Origin: JAPOXK01 sp965220315
GTDB taxonomy: Bacteria > Chloroflexota > Dehalococcoidia > Bin125
Direction of reading: 5' to 3'
Length of the DNA: 64,000 bases
Assembly: GCA_965220315.1 (NCBI GenBank)
Contig: CBDCPP010000002.1
Span: 186,001-250,000, forward strand
The position numbers and the translations under genes were made by a program. Of the stretch, positions 8,680 through 17,033 are shown one piece after another (position 1 is the stretch's first letter; every line of letters begins with the position of its first letter). A model generated the notes under the pieces. The model was not told the origin of the DNA. It saw nothing but the letters and a program-made list of their open reading frames with translations, and ran no database searches.

Positions 8680-8796
8680 CGAGAGCCTTCCGATCTCAGC
8701 CGCCTTCCCTGCATGAGTGGCCCTCTCTCCGCGCGCGATCCACCGCCGTTTTCGGCCCATCGCCAACATACGTGACCAAACGAATATAGCGAGAGG

Positions 8797-11448
8797 CTAG
8801 AGGAACCGGCGCAGCGATGGACGGCGCGGACGCGCGGCGCCGCGCAGGAGGCGCCGCAGCAGGAGGCCGCGCAGGCGCAGATACGAGCGCCGCACCTGAT
8901 CGAGGTCGCGTGCGTCCAAGACGCCGCGTCCGTAGCGCACGCGCACGTAATGGTCCGCCAGCCGCCGGGCGTCGCCGGGCGTGCGCAGGCGCGCGTCCAG
9001 CCTCCCGGCGAACTCAGACGGCGTGGCGCTGGGGGCGCCGGAGAGTCCGGCCCAGCGCGCGAGGCGGTGCAGGCTGGCCCAGCTCCGCTCGGCGGGGCTG
9101 AGGCCGCGCAGCGGCCACTCCCAGGCCAACCGGCCGCCCAGGCCGCCCGCGGCGAGCGCTCCCAGGACGGCCGCCAGCGCGATCCAGACGAGGGCGGAGC
9201 CGCCCTCCGCAGCGTCCTCCTGGGCCGCCTCGGGTTCATCGGCGTCCGAGAGCTGCCCGAGGTCGTCCAGGATGGCGGAGAAGCCGCCCAGGCGGGGGTC
9301 GGGGTTGGCGGATAGGTCCGCGTCCGGATTCACGGGGGCCGTGCGCTGCTCACCCAGCCGCCGTCCCTGGATATCCGAGAAGCCCTCTCCCGTCGCGGCT
9401 GGCGTCGGGTCGAAGTCGACCCAGCCGTAGTCCGGGAAGAACACCTCGACCCAGGTGTAGGCGTGCTTCCCGCGCACGACGAAGGAGCGGCTGCGCTCGT
9501 CGAAATTGCCGACGCTGAGCACGTAGCCGGTGCTGATGCGCGCCGGGACCCCCAGGCTGCGCAAGAGGACCGCCATGGCGCTGGCGTGGTAGTCGTAGTA
9601 GCCGCCGAGAGGAAAGCCCTGCGCGTCCCGGAGTTCGAACAGGAACCAGCTCACCGCGTCCGCGCCGATCGAGGGCGGCGGAATCAGCGGGTCGAAGGGG
9701 TAGAGGGGAACCGGCCGGCCGCTGGCGTCGCGGATCGGCCGGCCGGAGGCGCCGACGCGGGGCTGGCAGCAGAGATACGACTCCAGCGCCACGGCCGCGT
9801 CGTAGGGGGTCCGGGCCGCCGAGGCGAGGGCCAAGGCCAGCGCTTGCAGGCGCTCGAACTCCTCATCCGTCAGCTCCGCCGGAAGCTGCAGATTGCGCGA
9901 CAGCACCCACTGCGGATAGGCGCGGCCCGCCCGCCGCAGCTCGTCCTCCGTCGCGTCCGACACCGAGCCCTCGACGGTGTACTCGGCGCCGGCGCGGATC
10001 CGATCGGACGAGCGCAGGGCCAAGACGTCCGGCTCCACGGGCGCGCTGCGGAGGGCGAAGGCGGCGATGCCGCCGAGGCCGCGCTCGATCTCCAGGACCT
10101 CGTAACCAGGGGGGAGGAGGCTGAGCGCGGCAACGTCGGAGAGCTCGCTGCGCTCCTGGAGAAGGCGGATCTCCTGCAGTGCCTTCGCCAAGTCGGACGC
10201 GACGCTGGGGATGCGGGGGTTGCCGACCTCGACGCGCACCACCGTCTCGCCGATCTGCACGGCCTGCGCCTCCTCGCTCAGGACCAACGGCTGCCCCAAG
10301 CTGAAGTAGACGCGCGGGGAGCGCGCGACGGAGATCATGCTCGTCACCTCGCGCCGGGCGGCGTAGCCGAAGGCGCCCGCCGGCGGATCGACCGGGAGCG
10401 GCTCCCCGGCGGACACGGATGCCTGCTGGTCCTGGCTCTGGGTCCAGCCGTGGCCGGTATAGCGGTCGTACGACGACCCGCGCAGCAAGCCCGTCTCGGG
10501 TGCCTCTACCTGCAGGATGACGCTCTCCCCGGGATCGATATCGGCCTGCAGGGCGAAGCCCTCTCCGAAGGAGTGGAGCGGGCGCGCGCGGCCGGATCCC
10601 AGCGCAGTGAAAAGACGGTCGAACTCGTCGCGCAGGCCCGCGAAGGGATCGGTGGCCCGATCCCAGATGCTGACGAGCACCTCGGACTCGTCCGGGCGCG
10701 GCGCGGCGCGGCTGCTTCCCACCAGCAGCGCGGCCAGCAGGACCCCAACAGCCACGGCGTGCCAAGTCAGATGAACCGGGACCTGCGAACCTTGGCCGCG
10801 CAAGCGGGCGAAGCGCTTCGAGAGATGCGCGCGCATGACGAGCACCACGGCCGCCCCTAGGAAGATGCCGAAGTCCGCGTCCCATTGATCGCCGTCGGCA
10901 TAGGCGAGGTTGACGGAGATCATCACGGCGCCGGCCAGGATCACGGGCCAGGCGTTGCGCCGGCGCAGCATGAGGAGCGACCCGAAGAAGGCCGTCGCCC
11001 AGAGCGCGGCGGCGATGAACAGCACGAACGGCAGGTTGCCCGTCGCGATACCCGAACTGAATGCCTGCCTGAACCAGTCCTCGAGCCGCGCTCCGAGGTC
11101 CTGGAAGCGATCCCAGAAAAGGGGCTGTTGATCGATGGAGCCGAGGCTGAGCACTTGCCAGAGGACGATGATCACCCCGGCCAGCAGGCCCGCGCCCAGC
11201 AGAGGCAGCCAGTGGGCGCGCAGGGGCGTCAGCAGCAATGCGAATCCGAGCGCCAGCACCACCAGGAGCCGCAGCGCCGGCATCTCCTCCACCCACCCGG
11301 CTTCCACGATGCTGTTGGCAACGGCGAGCAGGAGCGCCGCCAGCAGGGCGGCGCTGACGGCATACTCGGCCAGGCCGCGCTCCCGGATGGCCACGGCCGC
11401 TGTCCCAGCGCGCGCGCGCAGCGCCAGCTCCCGCACGTGTTCCCGCAC
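8797..11448 (-). CDS. Membrane transglutaminase-like protein (TgpA type) with catalytic Cys replaced
   Basis: This protein of about 883 residues has the TgpA layout: several membrane helices in roughly the first 200 residues, a large extracytoplasmic region, a transglutaminase core near residues 590-690, one more helix near residue 770 and a DUF4129-like tail. In the core, the usual G-Y-C-D/E-Y-F-A-S-A-M block reads GGYYDYHASAM, so Tyr618 stands where the catalytic Cys belongs. The His (KHAYTWVEVF) and Asp (WVDFDPTPA) positions are kept. The GTG at 11448 is chosen because it lies two bases after the DUF58 stop; longer in-frame extensions overlap that gene. It forms an operon with moxR and the DUF58 gene; such clusters are thought to act at the envelope. 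Confidence 0.85.
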   Translation of the reverse strand: MREHVRELALRARAGTAAVAIRERGLAEYAVSAALLAALLLAVANSIVEAGWVEEMPALRLLVVLALGFALLLTPLRAHWLPLLGAGLLAGVIIVLWQVLSLGSIDQQPLFWDRFQDLGARLEDWFRQAFSSGIATGNLPFVLFIAAALWATAFFGSLLMLRRRNAWPVILAGAVMISVNLAYADGDQWDADFGIFLGAAVVLVMRAHLSKRFARLRGQGSQVPVHLTWHAVAVGVLLAALLVGSSRAAPRPDESEVLVSIWDRATDPFAGLRDEFDRLFTALGSGRARPLHSFGEGFALQADIDPGESVILQVEAPETGLLRGSSYDRYTGHGWTQSQDQQASVSAGEPLPVDPPAGAFGYAARREVTSMISVARSPRVYFSLGQPLVLSEEAQAVQIGETVVRVEVGNPRIPSVASDLAKALQEIRLLQERSELSDVAALSLLPPGYEVLEIERGLGGIAAFALRSAPVEPDVLALRSSDRIRAGAEYTVEGSVSDATEDELRRAGRAYPQWVLSRNLQLPAELTDEEFERLQALALALASAARTPYDAAVALESYLCCQPRVGASGRPIRDASGRPVPLYPFDPLIPPPSIGADAVSWFLFELRDAQGFPLGGYYDYHASAMAVLLRSLGVPARISTGYVLSVGNFDERSRSFVVRGKHAYTWVEVFFPDYGWVDFDPTPAATGEGFSDIQGRRLGEQRTAPVNPDADLSANPDPRLGGFSAILDDLGQLSDADEPEAAQEDAAEGGSALVWIALAAVLGALAAGGLGGRLAWEWPLRGLSPAERSWASLHRLARWAGLSGAPSATPSEFAGRLDARLRTPGDARRLADHYVRVRYGRGVLDARDLDQVRRSYLRLRGLLLRRLLRGAARPRRPSLRRFL

Positions 11449-11450
11449 GT

Positions 11451-12722
11451 TTAGGGCGCGGCCGCCACGGACGCGCCGGCGGTACGGGACAGCGCCGTTG
11501 GGATGTCGTCGCCGCAGCGGACGCGGGTCGCGGCGATCTGGTTCGTGAGCAGCTCGCTCTGCAGAGCGGCGGCGCCCGCGGGCCCGCCGAAGGACTCCGC
11601 GTCGATCAGAGTGGCCGCCGTCCGGACCCCCCGGAGCCGCAGGGCCCGCAAGGCGTGCGTCCAGCCGCGCTCGACCGAAGCGGTGACCGCGATCAGCGTG
11701 GTCTGCCGGCCCCACCCGTGACCCTGTTGCAGCAAGAGGGAGCCGAGGCCGACATCGCCGGCGGGCTGGACGACGGCCAGCAACTCCAGCATGTAGGGGA
11801 GCTGGGAGCCGCCGCGATCCGGCTCAATCATGCGCAAGCCATTCGAGAAGGTGAGCAGTCCCACGGCCCGGCTCTGAGCGAGGAAGTGGCGGACGAGTGA
11901 GGCCGCGACGGTGACCGCGTATTCCGTGGTCGACTCGTCGCCGCTGCCGGCATGGACGCGCGCGTCCATGTCGAGAACCACCCAGACGTGCGAGGCAGGA
12001 TCGAACTCGAAGGTTTTGACCATCAACTCTCCGGTGCGGACCGTGCTCGGCCAATGAATGCGGTTGAGGGCGTCACCCGACTGGTACTCACGTACGCCGG
12101 CGGCGTTGGGCGTGACGTAGTGCGTGCGGCGGCGGTGGCGCCCCTCGCCGGGCAGGTTGGCCGGCGGTAGCGCGTACTCCGGCAGCTCCAGGGCGCGCGG
12201 ATAGACCACGATCTCTTGCTTGCGGCCGAATCGCCGCTCCCAGTGGAAGAGGTCGAAGGGGTCGGAGATGCGAACCATCACCGGCCCAAGCGTGAACAGG
12301 CCGCGGCGCGGGCAGTCGGTCGCGACCTCCCAGACTTGCCGGGCGCGCGATCCCAGCGAGACAACGCGGCCGCCGTGCTCGCGCGGGAGATCCGAAACGG
12401 AGCGCACCTCCAGCCATAGCTTGGGGATGCGCAGCCGGTTCGCGATCTCGATGCGCTCGACAAGCAAGTCGCCGGCCGTGAGCCGCGTCTGCGCCAAGTC
12501 ACGACGGACGCGCAAACCCTGGGTATGGAGCCAGGTCCACAAGGCGCCCGCCATCAGCGCGAACAGCAGCACGTAGCCGATACGAAAAGGCAGCCAGAAG
12601 TTGGAGATGAACGCGAGCACCAGCGCCAGCACAAGAGCCAGCACGACGCCGCTGAGCATGCGTCGCCGGCCGAGCGTCACGCGGTAGGCCGCCCGCAGCA
12701 GGCGCCAAGGGAATCGGATCAC
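11451..12722 (-). CDS. DUF58 domain protein
   Basis: This 423-residue protein has two adjacent N-terminal membrane helices (about residues 24-65), a beta-rich extracytoplasmic-like middle and the DUF58 block near residues 215-245 (GVREYQSGDALNRIHW, then STVRTGELMVKTFE), followed by a von Willebrand A-like segment beginning VWVVLDMDA. DUF58 proteins nearly always accompany MoxR ATPases and are thought to be their clients or partners. The GTG start overlaps the moxR stop in a GTGA. The gene ends two bases before the transglutaminase start, so the three genes form one unit. Confidence 0.9.
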   Translation of the reverse strand: MIRFPWRLLRAAYRVTLGRRRMLSGVVLALVLALVLAFISNFWLPFRIGYVLLFALMAGALWTWLHTQGLRVRRDLAQTRLTAGDLLVERIEIANRLRIPKLWLEVRSVSDLPREHGGRVVSLGSRARQVWEVATDCPRRGLFTLGPVMVRISDPFDLFHWERRFGRKQEIVVYPRALELPEYALPPANLPGEGRHRRRTHYVTPNAAGVREYQSGDALNRIHWPSTVRTGELMVKTFEFDPASHVWVVLDMDARVHAGSGDESTTEYAVTVAASLVRHFLAQSRAVGLLTFSNGLRMIEPDRGGSQLPYMLELLAVVQPAGDVGLGSLLLQQGHGWGRQTTLIAVTASVERGWTHALRALRLRGVRTAATLIDAESFGGPAGAAALQSELLTNQIAATRVRCGDDIPTALSRTAGASVAAAP

Positions 12723-13672
12723 CGTGCGCCCGCGCGCCCGCCCGGCACCGGAACCCGGTGCAGCGTCTCCTGGACGACCGCGGAGGCGTCGGTGTCTCGC
12801 GCCTGCGCGGTAGGGCTGACGATGATCCGGTGGCCCAGCGCAAACGGCGCCAGCTCCTTGACGTCGTCGGGGGTAACGTAGTCGCGCCCCGCGATGAGCG
12901 CTTGCGCCTGCGCGCAGCGGAAGAGCGCTAGCGAGCCGCGCGGCGAAGCGCCTAGAAACACCGCCGGGTGCTCGCGGGTGCCGCTCGCGATCTCGACGAT
13001 GTATTGCTTGATGAGCAGATCGACCCAGATGCTCCGCACCGCCGCCTGCAGGTCGAGGATCCGCTCGGGCTCTATCACGGACCGCAAGTCGCTGATGGGG
13101 TGGCGTTCCTGCTGGCCCTCGAGCACCGCTACCTCATCGGCTTGGTCGGGATAGCCGAGGCGCAGCCGGAGTAGGAAGCGGTCCAATTGCGCTTCGGGGA
13201 GCGGGAACGTGCCCTCGTACTCCACAGGGTTCTGCGTAGCCATGACCATGAAGGGCTGCGGCAAGGGCCGGGTCACGCCATCCACGGTAACTTGCCGCTC
13301 CTCCATAGACTCCAGCAAGGCCGATTGGGTTTTGGGCGTCGCGCGGTTGATTTCGTCGGCGAGCACGATCTGCGCGACGATGGGTCCCGGCCGCCATTCG
13401 AAATCTCCGCTCTTCTGGTTATAGATCGAGACGCCGGTAACGTCCGAGGGGAGCAAGTCCGGCGTGAACTGCACGCGATTGAAGGCGCAGCCGGTGGAGA
13501 TCGCGAGCGCGCGGGCCAGCATCGTCTTGCCGGTGCCGGGCACGTCCTCGATCAAGAGATGACCGTTGCTGACGAGCGCGATCGTCGCCAGCTGGACCTC
13601 GCGGCTCTTGCCCAGAATCACCCGCTCGACGTTCTGGGCAATCCGTCCGATATCTCCTTGCGGGTCGTTCAC
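12719..13672 (-). CDS. MoxR-family AAA+ ATPase
   Basis: This is a 317-residue ATPase. Walker A is EDVPGTGKTMLARAL near residue 39-53; Walker B and following residues read VLADEINRATPKTQSALLE; sensor regions follow (MATQNPVEYEGTFPLPEAQ). MoxR proteins act as chaperones that assemble or activate partner complexes, here most likely the DUF58 and transglutaminase products encoded immediately downstream. The GTG start has GGAGGAG three bases ahead of it. The 114 bases between this gene and the divergent M23 lipoprotein gene must hold both promoters. Confidence 0.93.
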   Translation of the reverse strand: MNDPQGDIGRIAQNVERVILGKSREVQLATIALVSNGHLLIEDVPGTGKTMLARALAISTGCAFNRVQFTPDLLPSDVTGVSIYNQKSGDFEWRPGPIVAQIVLADEINRATPKTQSALLESMEERQVTVDGVTRPLPQPFMVMATQNPVEYEGTFPLPEAQLDRFLLRLRLGYPDQADEVAVLEGQQERHPISDLRSVIEPERILDLQAAVRSIWVDLLIKQYIVEIASGTREHPAVFLGASPRGSLALFRCAQAQALIAGRDYVTPDDVKELAPFALGHRIIVSPTAQARDTDASAVVQETLHRVPVPGGRAGAR

Positions 13673-13780
13673 CAGCTCCTCCGCGTGTCTCCGCCCGCCA
13701 GGGAACGTGCAGCGATCGTGTCACGTCGCCAGATAGAACGAGGATAGCGAGCTGAGCCCGACGCTGCCGGGTAGCAGCCG

Positions 13781-13786
13781 TACACT
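13781..13786 (+). promoter_or_regulatory. Putative -10 element of a leaderless transcript
   Basis: TACACT lies exactly six bases before the ATG at 13793, so transcription from it would begin at or next to the start codon. There is no ribosome-binding sequence before that ATG. I see no good -35 hexamer 16-18 bases upstream. Confidence 0.4.
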
Positions 13787-13792
13787 GTGCAA

Positions 13793-14869
13793 ATGATTTC
13801 TGGCCCCCGCCGGCTGGGTTGCGGCCGCTCCGCCGCTCTCGTCCTCCTGCTTGCGCTGGCCGGATTCGCCGCCGCCTGCGGCGGCACTCCCAGCGAACCG
13901 GTCGCGCAGACGGAGGACGTTGTCCCCACAAGCAGCGCCGAGGACACCGCGCCGACGACAGGGCCGCCGGTGGCGGCTGTCGTGCAGTTGGGCCCCGTCG
14001 AATCAGAGGCGGTGCTCGAAACGGATCCGCTGATCTATGTCGTGCCACGAGATGTCACGCAGGGATATGCGTTCTTGGTTGCCATCGACGCGCCGGGAGC
14101 CGGCTTCGCCTCCGTTGCGTACAACGGCGAGATATTGACATTGCTTCGTGAAGGCAACCGGCTGTTCGGGATCCTCCCGGTCGAGGCGTCGACGTCCCCA
14201 GGGCCGCTACCTCTCGTGATCGCGGTTGCGGACAACGCAGGCCGGCAGGTGTTGCGCCGCGAGACAACCATCACGGTCGCAGAAGCAACCGTGGCCACGG
14301 AGGTCATTCTGCTCGACGAGAATAACCAATCGCTGCTCGACCCGGCCGTGATCGGGGAGGACCAGGAGATCCGGGATACGGTGCAGCGGGTGCTGACTCC
14401 GGAACGGCACTGGAGTGGCCTCTTCGACCAACCAGCGGCCGGCGTGATCACGTCAAGCTTCGGGCTCCTGCGCTCATACAACTTCCAGGAGCCGATCGAG
14501 TATCACACCGGCCTCGACTTTGCCGGAGAGCACGGCGACCCGGTACTCGCCCCCAACGCGGGCGTGGTGACATGGGTCGGTCGGACGCAGAGACGCGGCA
14601 ACAGTGTGATCGTGGACCACGGGGGCGGCGTGCACTCAGGCTACTACCACCTATCGGAGGTTCTCGTGACCGAAGGGACGGTGGTGGTGACCGGCGATCT
14701 GCTGGGATCGATCGGCGCGACGGGCCTCGCGACGGGGCCACATCTGCACTGGGAGATCGTGGTGCATGGCATCCCAGTGAACCCGGCGCAATGGATCCGT
14801 GATCAAGGGATCCCCAACCCGGAGGGCGAATTGGACCCGGCGCTCGCAATCGGCGATTCCGGACCCTGA
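13793..14869 (+). CDS. M23-family peptidase lipoprotein
   Basis: This is a secreted lipoprotein of about 358 residues. The N-terminus has a hydrophobic core and lipobox (LALAGFAAAC), so it is likely anchored outside the membrane after Cys lipidation. The C-terminal third is an LytM/M23 domain: YHTGLDFAGEHGDPV gives the HxxxD zinc ligands and GPHLHWEIV the HxH, so it looks catalytically intact. Family members cut or bind peptidoglycan, which would fit its neighbour, the MoxR/DUF58/transglutaminase operon. The middle is beta-rich. ATG 13793 is preferred over GTG 13787 because a TACACT box ends at 13786. Its 3' end overlaps the convergent prmA gene by 67 bases. Confidence 0.88.
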   Translation: MISGPRRLGCGRSAALVLLLALAGFAAACGGTPSEPVAQTEDVVPTSSAEDTAPTTGPPVAAVVQLGPVESEAVLETDPLIYVVPRDVTQGYAFLVAIDAPGAGFASVAYNGEILTLLREGNRLFGILPVEASTSPGPLPLVIAVADNAGRQVLRRETTITVAEATVATEVILLDENNQSLLDPAVIGEDQEIRDTVQRVLTPERHWSGLFDQPAAGVITSSFGLLRSYNFQEPIEYHTGLDFAGEHGDPVLAPNAGVVTWVGRTQRRGNSVIVDHGGGVHSGYYHLSEVLVTEGTVVVTGDLLGSIGATGLATGPHLHWEIVVHGIPVNPAQWIRDQGIPNPEGELDPALAIGDSGP

Positions 14870-15843
14870 GATGGGTGGCGGCGGCCAGCCACCGGCCGCA
14901 TGGCTTGGATCGCCCGCCATTCTCCCTCGCGCAGCGTTTCCTCGGGTTCGAGGCCGGCGCCTCGCAGCGCCCGCGCTACGCTCGCTTCCTGCTGATCGAT
15001 CACCCCCGCGACGACGCAGATCCCGCCGGGAGAGGTCGCCTTAGCCAGCGCGTCGGCCAACGCGACGAGCGTACGAGCGGTGAGATTCGCGACGACGAAA
15101 TCGTAGCTTCGAGCGGGAGGGCGATCGCCGAGCTGCACAGCCACCAAGCGGCCTTCCACACCATTGAGCCGTGCGTTGCGACGGGCGGCGGCGACCGCCA
15201 ATGAGTCGATGTCGATGGCATCTACGTGGGAAGCGCCGAGGCGAGCAGCGGCACAAGCGAGCACGCCGGAGCCCGTGCCGAGATCAAGCACGTTGCCGGC
15301 CGGCTGAAGCCAGCGCTCCAGCGCGACCAGCGCGAGACGCGTGCTCTCGTGCAAGCCGCTGCCAAAGGCCAAACCGGGCTCCAAGTGAACAACAACATCG
15401 CCCGCTTGCTTCGTGTAAGCACAGGGTGTAGGCCGCAGGACGAGACGCCCAAAGCGCTGCACTTGCACGTGGGCATGCCAGGCGGTCGACCAGTCGCAGT
15501 CGGGAAGGGGCGCGGCGCGCAGTTGAGCCGGCGCGCCGAGCCATTGAGTAGCCGCCACCATCGCCGCGACGGTAGGACGAAGTTCCGGCCAGACCGAAGC
15601 AGGAAGGTAGCAACTCACGCGGGCCGGCTCCTGCAACGGAACCACTGCCTCGCCGCAGTCGGGACTTTGCTCGAAGGGAAGCGCGATGGCGATACCGGCG
15701 GGCGCGACGCGCTCGAGTATCGCCGCAGCCAGCTCGGTCTCCGCAGCAGCAACCTCCAACCACACCTCGACCAGCAGGCCAGCGGATGGAGCAGCGGCCG
15801 GGACCGGAAGAGGAGCGGCAGGTTCGTCAGGCGCTGAAGGCAT
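14803..15843 (-). CDS. prmA: Ribosomal protein L11 methyltransferase
   Basis: This SAM-dependent methyltransferase of about 346 residues trimethylates ribosomal protein L11. The core carries VLDLGTGSGVLACAAARLGA (motif I), followed by DAIDIDSLAV and the catalytic motif VVANLTARTL. The start at 15843 is chosen because translation further upstream runs through the dnaJ gene; even so the two genes overlap by 17 bases. It is the last gene of the hrcA-grpE-dnaK-dnaJ operon, a common position for prmA. The C-terminal 20 or so residues are encoded in DNA that also encodes, on the other strand, the end of the M23 lipoprotein. Confidence 0.9.
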   Translation of the reverse strand: MPSAPDEPAAPLPVPAAAPSAGLLVEVWLEVAAAETELAAAILERVAPAGIAIALPFEQSPDCGEAVVPLQEPARVSCYLPASVWPELRPTVAAMVAATQWLGAPAQLRAAPLPDCDWSTAWHAHVQVQRFGRLVLRPTPCAYTKQAGDVVVHLEPGLAFGSGLHESTRLALVALERWLQPAGNVLDLGTGSGVLACAAARLGASHVDAIDIDSLAVAAARRNARLNGVEGRLVAVQLGDRPPARSYDFVVANLTARTLVALADALAKATSPGGICVVAGVIDQQEASVARALRGAGLEPEETLREGEWRAIQAMRPVAGRRHPSQGPESPIASAGSNSPSGLGIP

Positions 15844-16933
15844 CGCGGATGCGCGAGAAGAAGCCGGACTCGTGCCCGTCTTTCGTCGGCGACCCGAGTG
15901 TTTCATCCAAGCGCTCGAAGAGCGCGCGCTGTTCATCGCTGAGCTTCGTCGGAACGTGGAGCTCAGCTCGCACGACGAGATCGCCACGGGCGCGGCCGCG
16001 CGCGCGCGGTACGCCATGACCACGCAAACGGAAGGTCTGTCCGTGCTGCGTCCCGGAACGGACGTTCAACGGCACGCTGCCGCCTTCGAGCGTAGGGACT
16101 TCGATCTCGGCCCCGATCGCGGCCTGCGCCAGGCTGAGAGGCAGATCGAGCACGAGGTCGTCGTCTTCGCGGGTGAACAAGGGATGCGGGCGCACACGGA
16201 GATCGACGTAGAGGTGACCCGGGGCGCCGCCACGGCTACCGGCTCCACCTTCTTCAGCGAAGCGGAGTCGCGAGCCGTCGGCGATGCCAGCAGGCACCTT
16301 AACTTTGATCCGGCGATTCCGCTGTTCTCGTCCAACGCCGCCACAGGTCCGGCATGGGTGCGAGACCACGGATCCTCGCCCCTCGCAGCGGTCGCAAGTC
16401 GCCACGTTGACGAACTGACCGAACACGCTGCGCTGCGCCCGTCGAATCTCGCCGGCGCCTCCACATTGCGGGCAAGCAATTCGATCTGTGCCGGGTTCCG
16501 CCCCGTCACCGCGACAGGCGGTGCAAGTCTCTTGACGGCTGATGGCGAGTTCCTTCTCCGCGCCGAAGACCGACTCCGCAAAGTCGAGTGCAAGCTGTAC
16601 CTGCAGATCGACGCCTCGGACGGGACCGTCAGCACGGCGGCCGCCGAAGAACGCGTCGAAGATGTCGCCGAAGCCCCCGAAGTCGAAGCCCTCGAAGCCA
16701 GCGCTAAATTCGGCACTGCCGAGGCGGTCGTATCTGCGGCGCTTCTCCGGGTCGGAAAGCACCTCGTAGGCGGCGCCGATCTCCTTGAAGCGTTCAGCGG
16801 CCGCCGGATCCGGATTGCGATCCGGGTGATACTCCATAGCGAGCTTACGAAAGGCACTCTTGAGTTGCTCGTTGCTGCAATCGCGCGGCACGCCCAGGAT
16901 CTCGTAGAAGTCGCGCTTGGATGCCGTCGCCAT
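15827..16933 (-). CDS. dnaJ: Chaperone DnaJ
   Basis: This 368-residue co-chaperone delivers unfolded clients to DnaK. The J domain (residues 8-72) contains the HPD tripeptide in MEYHPDRNPDP. A G/F-rich linker follows, then the zinc region with four CxxCxGxG-type repeats: CTACRGDG, CPQCGGAG, CDRCEGRG and CRTCGGVG. The C-terminal substrate-binding domains are complete. It lies 100 bases after dnaK in the CIRCE-controlled operon, and its 3' end overlaps prmA. Confidence 0.97.
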   Translation of the reverse strand: MATASKRDFYEILGVPRDCSNEQLKSAFRKLAMEYHPDRNPDPAAAERFKEIGAAYEVLSDPEKRRRYDRLGSAEFSAGFEGFDFGGFGDIFDAFFGGRRADGPVRGVDLQVQLALDFAESVFGAEKELAISRQETCTACRGDGAEPGTDRIACPQCGGAGEIRRAQRSVFGQFVNVATCDRCEGRGSVVSHPCRTCGGVGREQRNRRIKVKVPAGIADGSRLRFAEEGGAGSRGGAPGHLYVDLRVRPHPLFTREDDDLVLDLPLSLAQAAIGAEIEVPTLEGGSVPLNVRSGTQHGQTFRLRGHGVPRARGRARGDLVVRAELHVPTKLSDEQRALFERLDETLGSPTKDGHESGFFSRIRDAFSA

Positions 16934-17033
16934 AGGTCTCCCGTCTGCGGAACCCGCTCCCAGCTTGGGCTAGCGCCTTAGTTTACCCTTGGGAGTCCAC
17001 AGCGACCGGACGCGTCGTGCGAAGCCGCCGAAG

